Source: Aquila chrysaetos chrysaetos | Lineage: Eukaryota > Chordata > Aves > Accipitriformes > Accipitridae | NCBI RefSeq assembly: GCF_900496995.4 | Contig: NC_044004.1 | Span: 7,618,501 to 7,682,500, forward strand | Length of the DNA stretch: 64,000 nucleotides | Direction: 5' to 3' | Shown here: piece after piece, positions 25,774-44,560 of the stretch | Numbering within the stretch: the first letter of the stretch is position 1 | Layout of the letters: the number at the start of each line of letters is the position of its first letter | The notes under the pieces: generated by a model | What the model was told of the DNA's origin: nothing | Seen by the model: the letters and a program-made list of their open reading frames with translations, nothing else | Database searches by the model: none | Translations under genes and position numbers: made by a program

Positions 25774-28700
25774 GAGCCAGAATTTCAAAAGCTATCATCT
25801 GCTGCACTGGAAAGAAAAACCACTTCTACTATCAGGCTAGCTAACTTAGTAGTGAAGGCTTCAGGTGAAAATGTAGACAAGGACAAACCAAGTTCATCAC
25901 TAGGTCAGTTGAATCAACTGCTAAACTGATGTTATTTCTTATCAAGGATAAAGACACACACAAAAAAAACCCCAAAACAAAACCAACACCACCACAACCC
26001 TGCATATTTGAATGTAAGGTAGATCATTGGATGCTGGGATCGCAGAACAGTCTAAATGAAACTGTTTGATCTTGGAGATTAACATTCAAGAGAGCCGCAG
26101 AGGTCATCGTGCCACTATTCCAGAGATTCTTGAGCCTGCACAGACTGAAGGTGTTCATTCATAAGACATGTTTTCTCTCCTTGTAAAAACAGTGGGCATT
26201 TATATTGTGCAGTGGCACTTAACCCTTCTTTGCTGTGGATGTGAGATGTCAGCACTAGAAAATTTCCAGCAAACAGTAGGTGCACTTTACCCCATGGAGT
26301 TCCCATTTTGGGCCTTTAGTAAAATAATAAAAAAAAAAAGCCCAAAGACCAAGATTGGAAAGGGAATTTGTAGAAATCTGTGAGAAAAGAGTGTGCTTAG
26401 CAAGTAATGCTCCATTATGACTCAGTCACATCACTTCTAGAATTATCAGCTGAAACTTCCTATCTGGACCTGAGTGTCCAATCCACCTGATCCTATTGTG
26501 TGATCTATATGCTCCCCCCCTTTCTTTATTAAAAACACACATGCATACAAAAAGGTGTTTTTTCTAGAGTGCCTCTTTCATGCAGAAGGAGAATTTGCAG
26601 AATTAAGGTTTCCCAGCAAGTGACTTGGAGATGGCTAACTCAGACACAGGTGCATGGACTTTGGACCAGGTTAGTGATAACCTTTTTTAGAGCTCTTCTA
26701 CTTTTCTTTTTTTCTGGTCTTGTTGCAGTAACTTTTTGTGTCAGGTGGGGAATATACCCAGTTGGATATGAATTTTTTTGTTCCTCTTTCTGCCTTGAAG
26801 TAAGAAAGACCATAGATTCTTCATAGGAGAATGTGTTAAACACCCATTCACTGTAGCACTGCCTTTATGCTAGCCTGACCTCTTACCAGCATGCATCTTC
26901 CCCTCATCCAGTGTTTGAGAAACCCGTGCTTCCCGTCCCGTGTTAATGATTGCCTCATTTAATCAAATGATTTCTCTACAAGGGCAATTCAGCATATATA
27001 CACAGAACAGGTCTTGAATTTTGCCACATTAAGCATTCTCAGTAGACCTGGTCAGACATAATTTAGAGGATTCAGGGAGCTTTCTTCTTTTCCTGGGTTT
27101 ATCTGTAGCTCTGCTAGAGGAAAATTTTTAAAAAGGCACCTATCTCCAAAGATCCAGCATACCTTCATTAGATAGAAATCCTTTTAAGTTCAGAATAAAT
27201 CAATCTACTTCTTAGATACATCACACCTCTTTGTGCTTTACTTTACTTAAAGCAGTTTACAAATTTGAAGTCTCTGAGCTCACCAGCTATTCAAACATGT
27301 TAGTTGCTAAACTGTGTGACATTTCTGCTGGAATTTTTCTATTCCTGTCCTCAGGGATTCTGGGAAAAAAAATAAATACAAGCATCATTCACATCATCTC
27401 TGCTGTGTGTTTTTTTTGTTTTGTTTGGTTTTTTTTTTTATAACTCACTCATGCCTTTGCAATCGTACTATAACATACTTCTTACTGGGGATACTGCATA
27501 TGATTTCCAGGTACCTAAACACCTTGGCTGATTTGGCCCTTGGAGCGTTGTTAAGGTGAATAGTTGTAATATAGGTTGAATATTCTGTATTTCTAAAAGG
27601 ACACGGTAATTCTGAGCTGAAGTGAGCAGTGCTGATGCATATAAGTCATCCTTTTATAACTAGTGCTGTTTCAGTGGTGAAACAAGGACTGAAAGCAAAG
27701 ACTTGTCCACGGTTATTCTTACGTGAGCATACGGTTGCATCTCGGAAGTAAAAGCCTGGAAGGAAAAGGCTACAGCGTGTAGCAATTTAGTGCTCTTTAA
27801 GGTTGGAACGAAGGGTCTGGCCCTCTAGCACGACGCAGTTACTGACATAAGTGGGCTTGGTATGGAGTTTGTGAGCAGGGCTTCTGAATAAAAGCAATCC
27901 TTCAGCACATCCCCTCTGAAGTTACTGAGGCAGAATGATGGGTTCATACTCATCTTTTGCATGATACCTTGCAATTTCATTTTCTCTAACCTTACTTGAG
28001 GCTTGGCTTTAGCAGTTCGGGTCTGGCTGAAGATTTCTGTTAGAAAACCATAACCCTTAAAAGCTCTTAAAAATTATGTTTAAAAGATTTGATTGGGGAT
28101 TGGTTGGGTTTGGGGGTTTTGTTTGGGTCTTTTTTGGAAGCAAGACAGACACATGGTTTGTAAGTGGTTCTCCATGGACAATGCATCATGCCATGTAAAA
28201 CAGTTTGCAGGTTGGGGAGGACATCAGTGAGTTCAAATTGGACATTATTGAAAAAAAACATCTTTCTTTTGTGAAAAACAAAAAAGAAACCTGTTCCACT
28301 TAAAGTGGCCTAGCCAGAAGCAAGAAGAAGTATTGAATCTTGGGAACCCAGGCAGCAAAACCTCAATTCAGTATGTATCAAAATAGTTGAGCCGAGATAG
28401 CCATCTGGTGGTCTCTAACACTCGTGCAAATACCTGGCGGTTTGTGCGGCTGTGTTTGTAGCTCGTCCAGTGCTATTAAACACATTAATGGTTTTAATCA
28501 TGGAGGTGATATAAATGTGTCTGTAGGTTATGCCTCAGAAAAGGTGAGGTCATCTGGATGTTACAGCAGCACTTAAGTGATGAAAACTGGTCATTTAAAA
28601 CCATGCCTTTTCAAATGATACTACCATATAGGAAAACTTCATGCCTTTAGAGTATAGTCTGACCACGGATAGTAGCAAATAGGCATAGAAAGGGACCTTC

Positions 28701-31700
28701 TGCAAACTGGCCCGAGACGGGTCTAGGTGCCAAAAACTGTCCAAAACTGCAGCCCAAGAAATGCTTAGGTTTCCTGGGCCCCTAATGGCCAGCTGCACTG
28801 GCCTTCCCACCTAGACCGGAGTTCTTGCTTAGGCCTAATAAGACCCAGGGAGAGAATTGTATGAGCACTTGAGAAGGCTTGATCTAGCGTGGATTTTCAC
28901 ACCTTGCCTAACACCCACCAAACACATACCTTTAACAACATCACTGTTTTTAAATAGGCAGTGGCAATCGTAGTGCACGTAACAGCTACAATGCTGGAGC
29001 ACACGTTCAGGCGAGGTGGAGTTTCAGGTCCCTTCTCAGCCGAAGAGGTGACAGTCCCATGTCCTGTCTCAAGAGAGAGCCCAAACCACAGGCGACTTAA
29101 ATGCAAGGGAGCTGGAAGGAGATGGTTCACATTACCCATTCTCCTGTGGGAACTGAAACTGGACCACAGTGGAGCCAAAAATGCTTTGTGTAGGAGACGA
29201 GACAGAAGGTAAAAAAGAGCCTTCCAGATTACAGGCCCCAGACTGGGGCAAGGGAGGGCTGGATCCAGATCCTCATTCCCTAGACACCTACCATTAAAAA
29301 CACCACTGAGTTTCACAGCTTCAGGAAAAACCTCCCTCATAGCAATTGTCACCAGCTAGAAGATCAGCCCTTAGGACCTCTTGGACACAAACCTGAGAGA
29401 AGGGTGTTACTCTGGTAACTACTGGAGAGCAATTTCTCCGTATGTCTGTTTTGGGATGCACTGGGACAAGCTACATTTAAATAAAACCAAAACAATTAAC
29501 AACATCCTGCTCCTGGGTGGAAATAATACTTGAATTTGCATCTGGAAACATAAAAGAGAGTTCTGCCCCAAGCGGTGCCCGAGGAAAACTCCGCAGTGCT
29601 GAGAGTGCGGAGCAAAGACAAGTCCGTAGCAAGATGAGAAAGAAAAAACAGGGTAGAGACTCTAGGTGTCAGGGAGAGGTGAGCCAGGAGCAGAAGGTGA
29701 AAACAGAAAGAGGCCATGGCCTTCCTGACAAGGGACACCATCCCACAGCACCCAAAGACAAAAACCAAGCCTGGTGACAGTAACAGAGCCACCCACCAGT
29801 CAGCGATTACCCGAAAGCCCACCCAGATAAAAGGCAGGCCTGGAGCCAAGTCAGCAAGGAAAGATCAAGGGGAGGGTCAGTAAGGTACAAAGCGCCTACA
29901 CCACAGCTCAGGCGAGGGACTCTACCTACACGCAGTTCTCCTGCGACCAGCTGGAGGGTTCAGGGTGGAGACCCCAGTTAGGTCTCTCCCAGTTTAGCTG
30001 GTTTCATGGCCACCTGACTCAAGGTGATGCAGCTGTGCCGCATCAGTGCAGACCTTGAACGCCTGGCAGGGTGTGGGATGAGGATAAGAGAGAAAGATGG
30101 TGAAAGGCTAATGAGAGAAATTAGAGCCTGTTGGTACATCCAGAGCCCTAGGAGCATCCCTCTTAAACGGACGTGGTGATGGTCCTTTCTATCGCAAAAC
30201 CCTCTACAGAAATTGAAGAACTTAAAGGGTGGGGAGCTCCAACAGAGGCTAAGGCCTCAGAGCAGCAGCTTAGATCAAGACCAGTCTGGCTGCTTCCCAA
30301 CCAGCAGCACTGGTGAACCCTTCAGCTGGGAGAGATGCTAGAGATCCCAAAACTTAGCACATCCCCTGGAAAATACATGCGGATGAGAGCTGGCTCTGCC
30401 TGGCAGCTGGACAACTTGTGACCAGCTGCTGCGGGAGCCAGATGCTGCCCCTGAAGGAAAAGAAGGGGAGAGAGCTATTAGTTACTCGTGTTTCTGAGTT
30501 GATGCTTTCCCTCCTCTTCCTCTCCTTCAAAGCTGATCGAGTGGAGAAAGAAATGAATTCATGTCCTTGTTGAGCCTTTCCTATTAGCTAGGTCTGGGTA
30601 GTACAGAGCCCAAATGGAGTACCAGCTCAGGAGAGCGGTCTGGGAGCAGGCTCTGACGTACTGGGAGGAGGGCATGCTGGTGGTTGTGCTAGTGATAGGC
30701 TGCACCACAGCCTGGGCAAATGGAACTAGACTTTACTCCAGTGCAATCTGTTTCTCCATCCTTAAATGTCCGTAACGTAAACGTTGTCATTCGGCTTTTG
30801 GGGTAGACTTCCCCTTGCTTTTCCTCCTGTCGGTGCCCTGAGCGAAACCCCAGCGCTCCTGTGCCAAGCGCTCATATGTTTTTGCATTAGCATCAGGAAT
30901 CCCCTCTGTCAAGGGGTTAAGGAAAAAGCTTATTAAAATTGTTTAAATGTGGTGCTAATTAGTTTAGATGTAATGAGCAGCATTAGGCGTCTGGTTACTT
31001 TGAAAGGGATTGTTGAATAACCATTTCTGCCAACATTCCAATTTGCATAATGACAAGGTGTTGGCATTGCATCCACCATTAATTTGCTATATTTATAATG
31101 CCATTATGGAGCCACTCTTATCCTTGCGCACTATAAAAGGTATATGGAAATATATGATTCTGCTTGTTTGGAAATTGCTTTTGGATATATTTGAATTTTT
31201 GTAATAGTATTCTTGGCAGTTGAAGGCTAACAGCACCAGGAGGAGGAGAATCTGCCACACGCTTTTACTAGGGCTGAAATTAGATGTTGCTTCCACATGT
31301 GCATGAGCCTTTATTTTCCCCAACGCTGAAACAGAAGCGGCAAACGAGAGCGTGAACAGGTATGCTGCAGAGCGTGCTCAAAGCAAACACAGTATTTCAC
31401 TCCAAATCATCCCTACAAGGCATACCGCTGGGCTTTAAGTCCCGAAGAGCACTCTTAATTGCAAATCTCAAAATATTTAACAGGTCATAGAGAGTGCAGC
31501 TTGGTACTACAAACTCCGGGTCAACACAAGGAATTGAAAAAGCCCGATCAGCAGCTCATCCAAATGCTTTCCTCCCGCACTTCTCTTCCCCTCGTGCAGC
31601 CTCTGGGGACCAAGGCAGAGGAAATAAAGCCTGTCACCCTGCCTGCGTCAAGGGTGGAAAGACAGGAAAGTGTCCCTTTATGTGCAGGGCAAGTTCTTGT

Positions 31701-34700
31701 AATGTAAGTGTGGTGTTGGGGGTGTGGGGGGGAAGAAAGAAAATGAGCAATAATCGAGATATTTGTACTGAGGTTAGTGGGTTTATTTTCCTTCTCTTGA
31801 AAAAGCAGCAGTTTACCGAAGGGGGTGAACCTTTACTGTGTCAGTCATCATCCCACATAAATATTTCTGTGACTTGCAGTTCTTCGCTGTGGTGTCATCT
31901 CTCCTTTGTTGTCATCGTAAAGTGTTTCTGGTTTGTGATATTACAGAGAAGAAAATATAAAAGATTATTTTAAAATAAAGTCTAGCACTTTGGGTGGAGT
32001 GACAGTTTTAGCTAAATGAAGATTTGTCATATAATGAGGTTAAATTAGTAAATAGTATCTTGGCTTTAGCTGTTGTTTGCCACATTGCCTGACCCTGCAT
32101 GCCCAGCCTTTTTCATGTCCCCATCCTGAGATGCCCTCTGTGTCCTTGGTCCTTCTTCATTGATACAGGGTGCATCCATAGGATTTCCAGCATCCGCAGA
32201 ATTTCTCCTGAATGGGCACTGCAGACTTAGCAGCTCTAGATTTCCGATGCTATGATAACCTCCCGAGCTTCTTTGAAGCTTACTCTGTATGATGAATTCA
32301 CATCTCTGCCAGACAGCATCAGGAAAGTAGAAAGAGCTCTTACTGTCAGGGTTATTTTCACTGTGACAACCGTCATTCTGTCCGCCTGAGATGTCTGTGT
32401 AATGTGAGCATGTGGTAAAGAACGGTATGGGCAGAAGGGGAAAAAAAAAAGTTTACAGAAATGCACCAGATAGAGAAGAATGTGGTTTATATAAACCCAC
32501 TTTGTGAGACAAACCGATTAGGATCCCATTTGTGTACTCGCCTGTCCCCTTCACCTTCAGTGTCCACTCGAATCTGTGCATTGGTTTACCTCCCAGAGTC
32601 TGGCAAATCTTCCAATATCATAAAACATCTTTATTTGCTCTTAAGAAAGGCTCTACGACAACCGTATTTTCTTGCTTACCCTCTGAGGCAGAACCTGAAG
32701 ACCAGAACTGCCCAGACATCATAAAATAATGTTCCTTTGAGTATTTAAATACATCTACGTTTGAGCAGAACAATTTTATACATGTAATACAGGAGTTAAT
32801 GGATATTTGCCAACATAGCAGACTACAAGCAGACATCATGGTTTATTTTTGGGAAATGGATTTAAGTTCAAACAGGCAAAACTTTATTTTTAACTTTTTG
32901 CTTATGTAATATAAGAATAGAAACACGTAACATGACTGTGAGTTCAGTCTGAAAGAGAAGGTCTGCAATACATGTGAAAAAACCCTATCTAAAAAAAAAG
33001 TAACTCACTAAATCTACATTCCCTGCTCAACTGGAAATAACACCAAGAAATTTTGGGGGTGTGATAATATAGAACACTGGTTTCCAATGATTTGGTATAA
33101 CACCTTTGACTGTTGTGTGTAAGCAATGATGCAAAATATTTCAAAATGTTTTCAGTTATCTGCCAATCACTTGGAAAATATCTGTATTTATGTGCTTTTT
33201 TTCCTGTTACTTTGATTATAAGACATTTTACTGTTGTTTATTCAATGAATGTGAGCAACTGAAACTTGTTCAGTCTAAGTTGAAATATTTGAAGTAAAAT
33301 AGATGCAGTTTCCTTCTCTTTTTACCTCATTCAGTCACGTAGTGAACAACGGTAAGATGGAATTAATATCCAAATAATTTTTCACTAATACAGGCTTGCA
33401 GCCTTGGATTTAACATTGACTTCATTGGAATTAGTTCAAAAATATGCTGATGCCCCAGAGCTTCTTTGGTACGTGCCAAAGACGTCACTTGAAAATACTG
33501 AATTGGACTCCGAATGCGCTGCTCGGTGTATCTGAGATGAGAATTTGTCCTCTGGCAAAATCTTTGCTAAATGCCCTCTTGAATGGGTTCCGCATTCTGA
33601 ATCCCCTAACGCTAAATTTTATGAATGAATAATAAAGTAATTAAAAAAAAAAATTAACTCACAGAATGAACCAGAGCAAACACCTCCTTGCTTGCAAACA
33701 CCTTGTGATTATGCTTGTGCATAATCACCTTTTTCCCTCAGTCAGTAGATTCTACTCACACTGTACCAGGGTCTCTGTTTCTCATTGATGACTCACTGAA
33801 AAGAAGCTGCATCCCTCCAAAAAGCTGCGTGCAGGAGCACAGGCCGTTGCGTGGAGTGCAGCAGGTACGTCAGGTGGGTACTGTATGGGAATCAGCTTTT
33901 GGGCCTTGCTGGGGGGTCAGGGTGGGAGCTTTGGGGGCTTTTCGTGACTATCTACTACGATAACCTCAAACTTCTGCGCCAAGCCCTGTTTCATTCTCTT
34001 AGCGAGCCAGAGTATCGACGGGCAGGAACACGGATGACGGACGTAGGACGTTCAGGCACTTCCAGCTTTAGCACGCCGGGGATGTTTCTCAGCAGCTGCC
34101 CTGTGCTGCTGTCACCAAATTCTCACCGGCGAGGCTGGGACCGTGCGGTCTGATCTCACGCCACGACCCAGCTGCAGAGCCGTGGTCCAGGGAGCGTTCG
34201 AGAGTGAGGTCTCCGGTGCCGATAGTCTAATACGGCGTGCTCCGTGCTGCTGCACGGTCTCACACCGGGGAGGACGGGCGCTAGAGCTGGGGCTCTGCAG
34301 CTTCGCTCATGACTTCTCTGACATCAGAGCTCTGGATGAGGCATCCGAGCAAGGATTATTGATAACTTCCGAAACTATGCTGAGAAAGATACCTGCGGCT
34401 CTGTTTGCGGCACTGTTATAAAATGTGAGAAGCCTTGTTAAATCGAGTTTAATGACTAGGAATCTGAGGCTAACTGACTCCTTCATCCAACAGCTGTGAG
34501 TAATAACGCTCACATGAACAAGTTTCACTGGCAGGACGCTAACCGACCTGGAGTAGGAAAATCATCTACTCCGAAGCTCTGAGCAGCTCCCTGTTGGAGT
34601 TGAATTATTTTCCACCTGGGGGAATTGTTCGGAGTTCCCGGTGTGTAGACAGGGTTTGAATTATCTCTTAATTAAGCTGGGTCACGTCCCAGCTGAGCTA

Positions 34701-34899
34701 ACCGTTCGACTGCTAGTAGCACTTGCTCAAACCTGGTCAGCATCGGGTTAGTTTTACAGTGGGGAAGAGTCTTCCGAGTATCCTTTTCCCAGTTTAGCTG
34801 GTTTTCTCCTACCAGTAAAAACTGTGCAGAGCTGTACTCCCAGCAGCACCACTTGCAATGTTTTCCCTGAAAAATTACCTCAGAACATCTTTTATCCTA
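25774..34899. other. Intergenic region between UVSSA and NKX1-1, distal part
   Basis: About 9 kb without a recognisable gene. The open frames on both strands (for example 28897-29352 on - and 31494-31973 on +) show no family motif and look random. A low-repeat AT-rich block at about 30900-31330 resembles conserved non-coding DNA and is listed separately. Confidence 0.7.
30900..31330. promoter_or_regulatory. Candidate conserved non-coding element with an octamer-type site
   Basis: An AT-rich, non-repetitive block with TAATTAG-type words and a POU octamer-like ATTTGCATAA at about 31041-31050. It has the composition of vertebrate developmental enhancers near homeobox genes. The call rests on motif density alone; no alignment was possible. 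Confidence 0.35.
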
Positions 34900-35500
34900 A
34901 AAAAGTCCTTCTTTTCACAAATGCAAAATGAGCCTGGTCCGAGACTTCTGCCGCTTGCACCCTCCTGAAGGAGGGGAGATGAAGACCCGGAGCGGAGCTG
35001 GGGGTACCCGCATCCTCGCTGCAAGCTGCCGTCCTCCAGCATCCCCCCCCCCGCCCCGGGCTATGGCAATCACCGTCCCCTCGGGGCTCCGCACCGCGGA
35101 GCCGGTTCCACTCGCCCCTTGCCTGGAACATCAGAGATAGCGACAGATTTTTATTTCCGCGGGAGGGCTGAAACACTTTTTCTTTCTTTCTGCAGCGGGT
35201 GTGCGAGAGGGGGGATGCGGTTGCGGAGCGCGGTCCCTCTCCCCCCCCTCCGCTGCTGCTGGATCTGTCCCAGGCTGGGGACAGCAGGGACGGGACTGGG
35301 AGGAAGGAGCCGGGGATGGGGATGGGGGGGGGGGACCGGAGCCCGAGCACCCCGGTGGTCGGGCAGCGATGCGGAGAAGGGGGACCCGCAGCCGGCCCCG
35401 CGGGGAAGGGTTTTGGGGAGGGTGCGTCCCCTCTCTTTGCTCCCCAAAATCGCTCCGGAAAACGCTGGTTTCTTAAAATTGTCCCTGCGAAGGCAGTCGT
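34900..35500. promoter_or_regulatory. CpG-rich island in the UVSSA/NKX1-1 intergenic region
   Basis: An abrupt change to high GC with frequent CG dinucleotides (CCGCGG, GCGGAGCGCGG). It includes a cluster of G-runs at about 35292-35335 that could form a G-quadruplex on the + strand. It lies about 1.6 kb beyond the 3' end of NKX1-1 coding exon 2. Overlapping long open frames on both strands are expected from GC content and are not called genes. Confidence 0.55.
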
Positions 35501-36833
35501 CAGGTTTCTGGGCTGAAAGTTTAAAAACAAAACAAACCAAACCAACCAACCCAACAAAGACACAAAAAAATCCAAACTCACCAAAAACTAGTGGAAAGAG
35601 AGAGCTCTTCCCCGGCGTGGACTTTGGGATCACGCAGGGAGTGTGGAAACGGGATAAAAGCGTCCCTTCGGCATGGGGCTAGAAGCTGGTGTTATAGCTG
35701 TAGCCAGCTCGGGGTGGTCAAAGCAGTTACAGGCTTTTTCTTTGAAATTAAGCAAAAAATGCAATAAGGATTATACAAGACCGACTTTGATACTAGTTCA
35801 AAAGTAATCAGCGGAAAGGCGATGGAAAGATTACTTTATTTTTTAAAGTGGCGGAATCTGAATGAAAGAGCCGATTTATTAAATTTACATAAATCCAAAA
35901 TATCGGACTCCCCGTCTGCGGAAACCCAGGAGAGGTCTCAGATTCTCTACGAGAGAAAAAAAAGACGAGGGTTTGGCTTTTGGTTTGGGGTGGTTGCTTT
36001 TTTTTTTTTTCCTTACTATTGCCCAACAGCAATCGGCAAAGCCAATTAAGAAAATGCAAACAAGGGAACTAAGAAGGGTTATACCCTCTCTCGTACAAGA
36101 ATAATAAAGTTTATTTGCGTATAAGAAATACGCTCTCAGAGTAAACGGAACGAAAAAAGGATGAGGGAAGACATCCCTCGAAACGCCTCAGGAGCCAGGC
36201 GTTTTCCAGAGGAAACTTGTCTTACAAAAATTCCGCCGAAAACCAGGGACTCGCCACCACGGAAAGCCGCCGTTTCCTTAAAGTTTATTGATTGATTTAA
36301 AGTGTTTAGCAAACAAAGTGCTTTCTGTATCATCTCTTGCTCATTACTCCCATACCTTATACATTAATTATAAAGTTAAAACTTTTTTTTTTTTTGTAAC
36401 AACCAGAAATATACAGAAATGATTAACGTAAAAAACCAACCCCGCGCCCCAGCGGCCGCCCCTTCCCCGCGTGTCCGCAGCGGCTCGTCCAGGTTCGGGG
36501 TTCGTTGAAGAGTGACGTATGTAAAAAAACACCCTTCGTCACCGTGAGGTCACGGGAGGGAGCGGCGCGTCGTTGCCTCAGCAATGTCGAGGGACAGGAC
36601 CGATAGTTCTCTGTTTTACCCTGAGAGTCAAATGGGTACGTAATCTTTTTTTTTTTTTTTTTTTTCCAAAAGTCTTTTACGAGTGGCCAGACCAGAATAA
36701 AACCGAAGGCAAAAACCAAACCAAAAATAATGAAAATAACCAAACCCACATAGCAACGGGGGACGGTGAAAATAAAAATACAGGTAACGATGATTTACAT
36801 CTACTTGTATGTACACGGGGGAGGGAGGTTTTC

Positions 36834-36883
36834 ATCTTCTTCTTCTTCTTCTTCTTCCTCCTCCTCCTCCTCCTCCTCCCCCT
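36834..36883. repeat. (TTC)n/(CCT)n compound microsatellite
   Basis: About ten TTC units run into about six CCT units on +, within the presumed NKX1-1 3'UTR. It is the source of long Lys/Arg or Ser runs in spurious open frames here. Confidence 0.93.
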
Positions 36884-37099
36884 CGGAAGCGCAGTCCGGA
36901 CACATCCCGTATAAAAAGGGTCGTAGAAACGATGGTGGGCGCTGGGGGGGGACGGGAGCCCCTGGCCGCCCCTGTGCCCCCCCGTGCCCCCCCGGTGCCG
37001 CTGCCAGGCGGTTGTTGCTTCCACCCTTCGGGGGAAGGAAGCGGCGGGGCGACCGGTGGCCCAGGCGGGCGTCCCCGGCGGGGCGCAGCGGGAAGGGGC

Positions 37100-37126
37100 C
37101 GAGGAGGAGGAGGAGGAGGAGGAGGA
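37100..37126. repeat. (GAG)n microsatellite in the NKX1-1 3'UTR
   Basis: Nine GAG/GGA units on +, just 3' of the NKX1-1 stop codon. Confidence 0.93.
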
Positions 37127-37139
37127 AGGGGCGTCGGGC

Positions 37140-42387
<5,248 letters not shown>

Positions 42388-42790
42388 GACTCTTTGCAGA
42401 GCCCCTCTCCGTTGCAACTTCTCCCCCCCCCCCCCCTCCTTGCTCTCTCTTCCCCCCCCCTCCTTCCTCCGGCGAAGTTGAGCTGGAAACTCCTCCCCGG
42501 CCCCCGCTCCGGCTCAGGGGCGAGCCGCTGCCTTCAGCTCCCCGGGGCTGCGCTGGGTCCAGCCGGCCGGGAGCCTCCGGGGGAGGCAGGGAGTCACAAG
42601 GTGATGCTCGGCTCAGAGCCTCCGCTCAGCTGCTCCTTCTTCCTTCTCATCATCCTCACCAGGCTGCCCAGGCGATCCTGGCCCCCCCCTCCGCCGACCC
42701 CCCCCCCACCCCCGCACACATACACACAGAGGCAAGGCTGTATCTTATTTATGCATTCATATTTAGCACTGGATTGTAATTGGCTACAAA
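42388..42790 (-). promoter_or_regulatory. NKX1-1: NKX1-1 5'UTR and candidate promoter
   Basis: GC-rich sequence just upstream of the start on -, ending at an AT-rich stretch with a TATA-like ATAAATA (42746-42752, on -) and a CCAAT box (ATTGG on + at 42779-42783). A start site near 42720 would give a 5'UTR of about 330 bases. The 27-base spacing of the two boxes is short for a classical promoter, so the assignment is tentative. Confidence 0.4.
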
Positions 42791-44560
42791 TTAATCCCTT
42801 GCCCATAATAGTCTGTAATCTTCATCACTGGAGGAGAGACACGGTGAAAGTGTGTGCCGGGGGGAGGGGGGCAGAGAGGGAGAGAGCGAATGAAGGATGG
42901 TGTTGGCTGTGATATACTTGGCTGTCAGCTCTGTTTCAGCACACCTCCACTCATCTGGAAAGCATCTAAATAGCCTTATTTGGAGAAGTGGGAGGGGATG
43001 ACGCTTTCTTTTAAATAATTGCGGGATCAATATAAAAAAGATATTATACACAGAAAATGGGAACTTAAGGTCTTCCATCCCTAATAGTGGACTTAGATGA
43101 TCAAAAGGGGATTATGTGTGTGTGTGTGTGTGGGCCCAGAGGTGTCAGCCCCCAGCACCTGTTTCCCTTCCCTGCTGGTTTTATTAAATTAGAACAAAAG
43201 GAGAAAATTATAGACGGAGGTTTAGTGGTTGGAGCGGGGCTTGTGTTCGCAGATACACACGCGCTTCTCTCTCTCTCTCCCTTAGCTAATTAATTAAAAT
43301 TAAATATCAAATGTAAGTGCCAGGAAAGTGCTGGAAGAAAATTAATACGTTTAAACGGCACAAGACAAAACACGACGATCAATAAATTCTGAGTAACTGG
43401 GAGAAAAGGTCTGTTCCCTCCCGTGCAGGAGTAAAGCAATAACCAGACCCAACTTCCACTTCCGAAAAAAATACTCTCTTATTAAAAGTGGTTTTAATTA
43501 TGGAAAATTAAGAGATAGGAATAAAAGTTATCTGCCAATTATAAAACCCCGAATTTCTTCCCCTACCTAATTTCCTTCCCTTTCGTGTATAGCCGTGTGT
43601 GCTTTGATCATATCAATTTCATTCTTGTTTTGGACGCTTCAGTCGCTACTCAGTTTGAATTAGCTGCCAGGAAAAAAAAAAGGGGGGGGGTAGGAAAATA
43701 GAGAAAGCATAAAAGGAAAATTAGATTTTTTTTGTCTTTGAGGCTGGTGACACATACAAGGACAGGTCCTTTGCAATTACCGCGGGCAATGATCCTTTAG
43801 AAAGCAGAAATTAAAAGTTGGGAGAAATAATGGGTAAAACAATCAGCTTGTAATTTTGGTAGGGCTTGGACATGATTAGTCCATCAGCGGGCTGGGCCCA
43901 GGGGAGTCCCGCTGAGCGGGAGCCCACAACAGCCCCCGCTCATATATTATACACCAGCCCTTAGATTTTAATCAGACACCACAACAGTGTCCTTTCCCTT
44001 TTATGACTTTATTATGCTTTATCTTTAAATTATAAATCACCTCCTGGGTTGAAATGGTATGTATAATCTCTGATCATGTGTAGGTAATTACCTCTCCCCC
44101 TTTCCCTGACCTTACCGACAGGGCTGCCACGAACACACGGCGAGAGCGAAGTTTTAATCTGCGTGTCCACACACTTACACAAACACACACCCATCTGTTT
44201 GTTTGGGTGCTAGCAGCTCCCCTTTCCCTCCTTCTCCTCCTCCGGCCGTGCCTCTGATCTCATCTCTTCTTTCAGATAAATTTGCCTCCCGTTACTTCTG
44301 TCCGCGGTTCCACGATATTATTTATGAAAAGTAGGTGGTAGTTTAGGTAGATGCCACTGACTTGGCTTCATCAGATTTGCTGCGGTAGTCGCCTGCATTT
44401 CCACCTTTTTCGGAGAAAATGGGGTTTTTGGGGGGTGGCGGCGGTAGGGATATTTTTTATTCCCCGGGTCAGTACATCTTAGAAAAAAATTTATCCTAAT
44501 TCTAATTAAATCTCTGTGCCCGGTTGCTCGGGCAGGGACAGTTCTCAAGAGTGCGGAGTC
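42791..44560. other. NKX1-1 upstream region, AT-rich
   Basis: No coding block. It has a (TG)n run at about 43114-43132 and a stretch at 43780-44090 with TTTAATCAG, CATGATTAGTCC, TATGACTTTATTATG and GGTAATTACC words that resembles regulatory DNA. No repeat family is recognised. Confidence 0.6.

Larger units (their letters stand above)
36110..37139 (-). other. NKX1-1: Probable NKX1-1 3'UTR
   Basis: Sequence 3' of the NKX1-1 stop on -. It contains a (GAG)n tract at 37100-37126, a long purine microsatellite (GAA then GGA on -, 36834-36883) and an A20 run on - (T20 on + at 36646-36665). Candidate AATAAA signals on - lie at 36284-36289 and 36110-36115. The true end is unknown. Confidence 0.4.

Noticed and set aside
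28400..28420. CCATCTGGTGGTCTC as a possible CTCF site
   Set aside because: It lacks several core positions of the CTCF consensus; a matrix scan would be needed before calling it.
28897..29352. 151-codon minus-strand open frame
   Set aside because: No ATG at its start, random-looking composition and no motif; not supported as a gene.
34892..35682. Overlapping open frames of 230, 187 and 160 codons on both strands
   Set aside because: All arise in one CpG-rich island; the products are Pro/Arg/Ser-rich without domains, as expected by chance at this GC.
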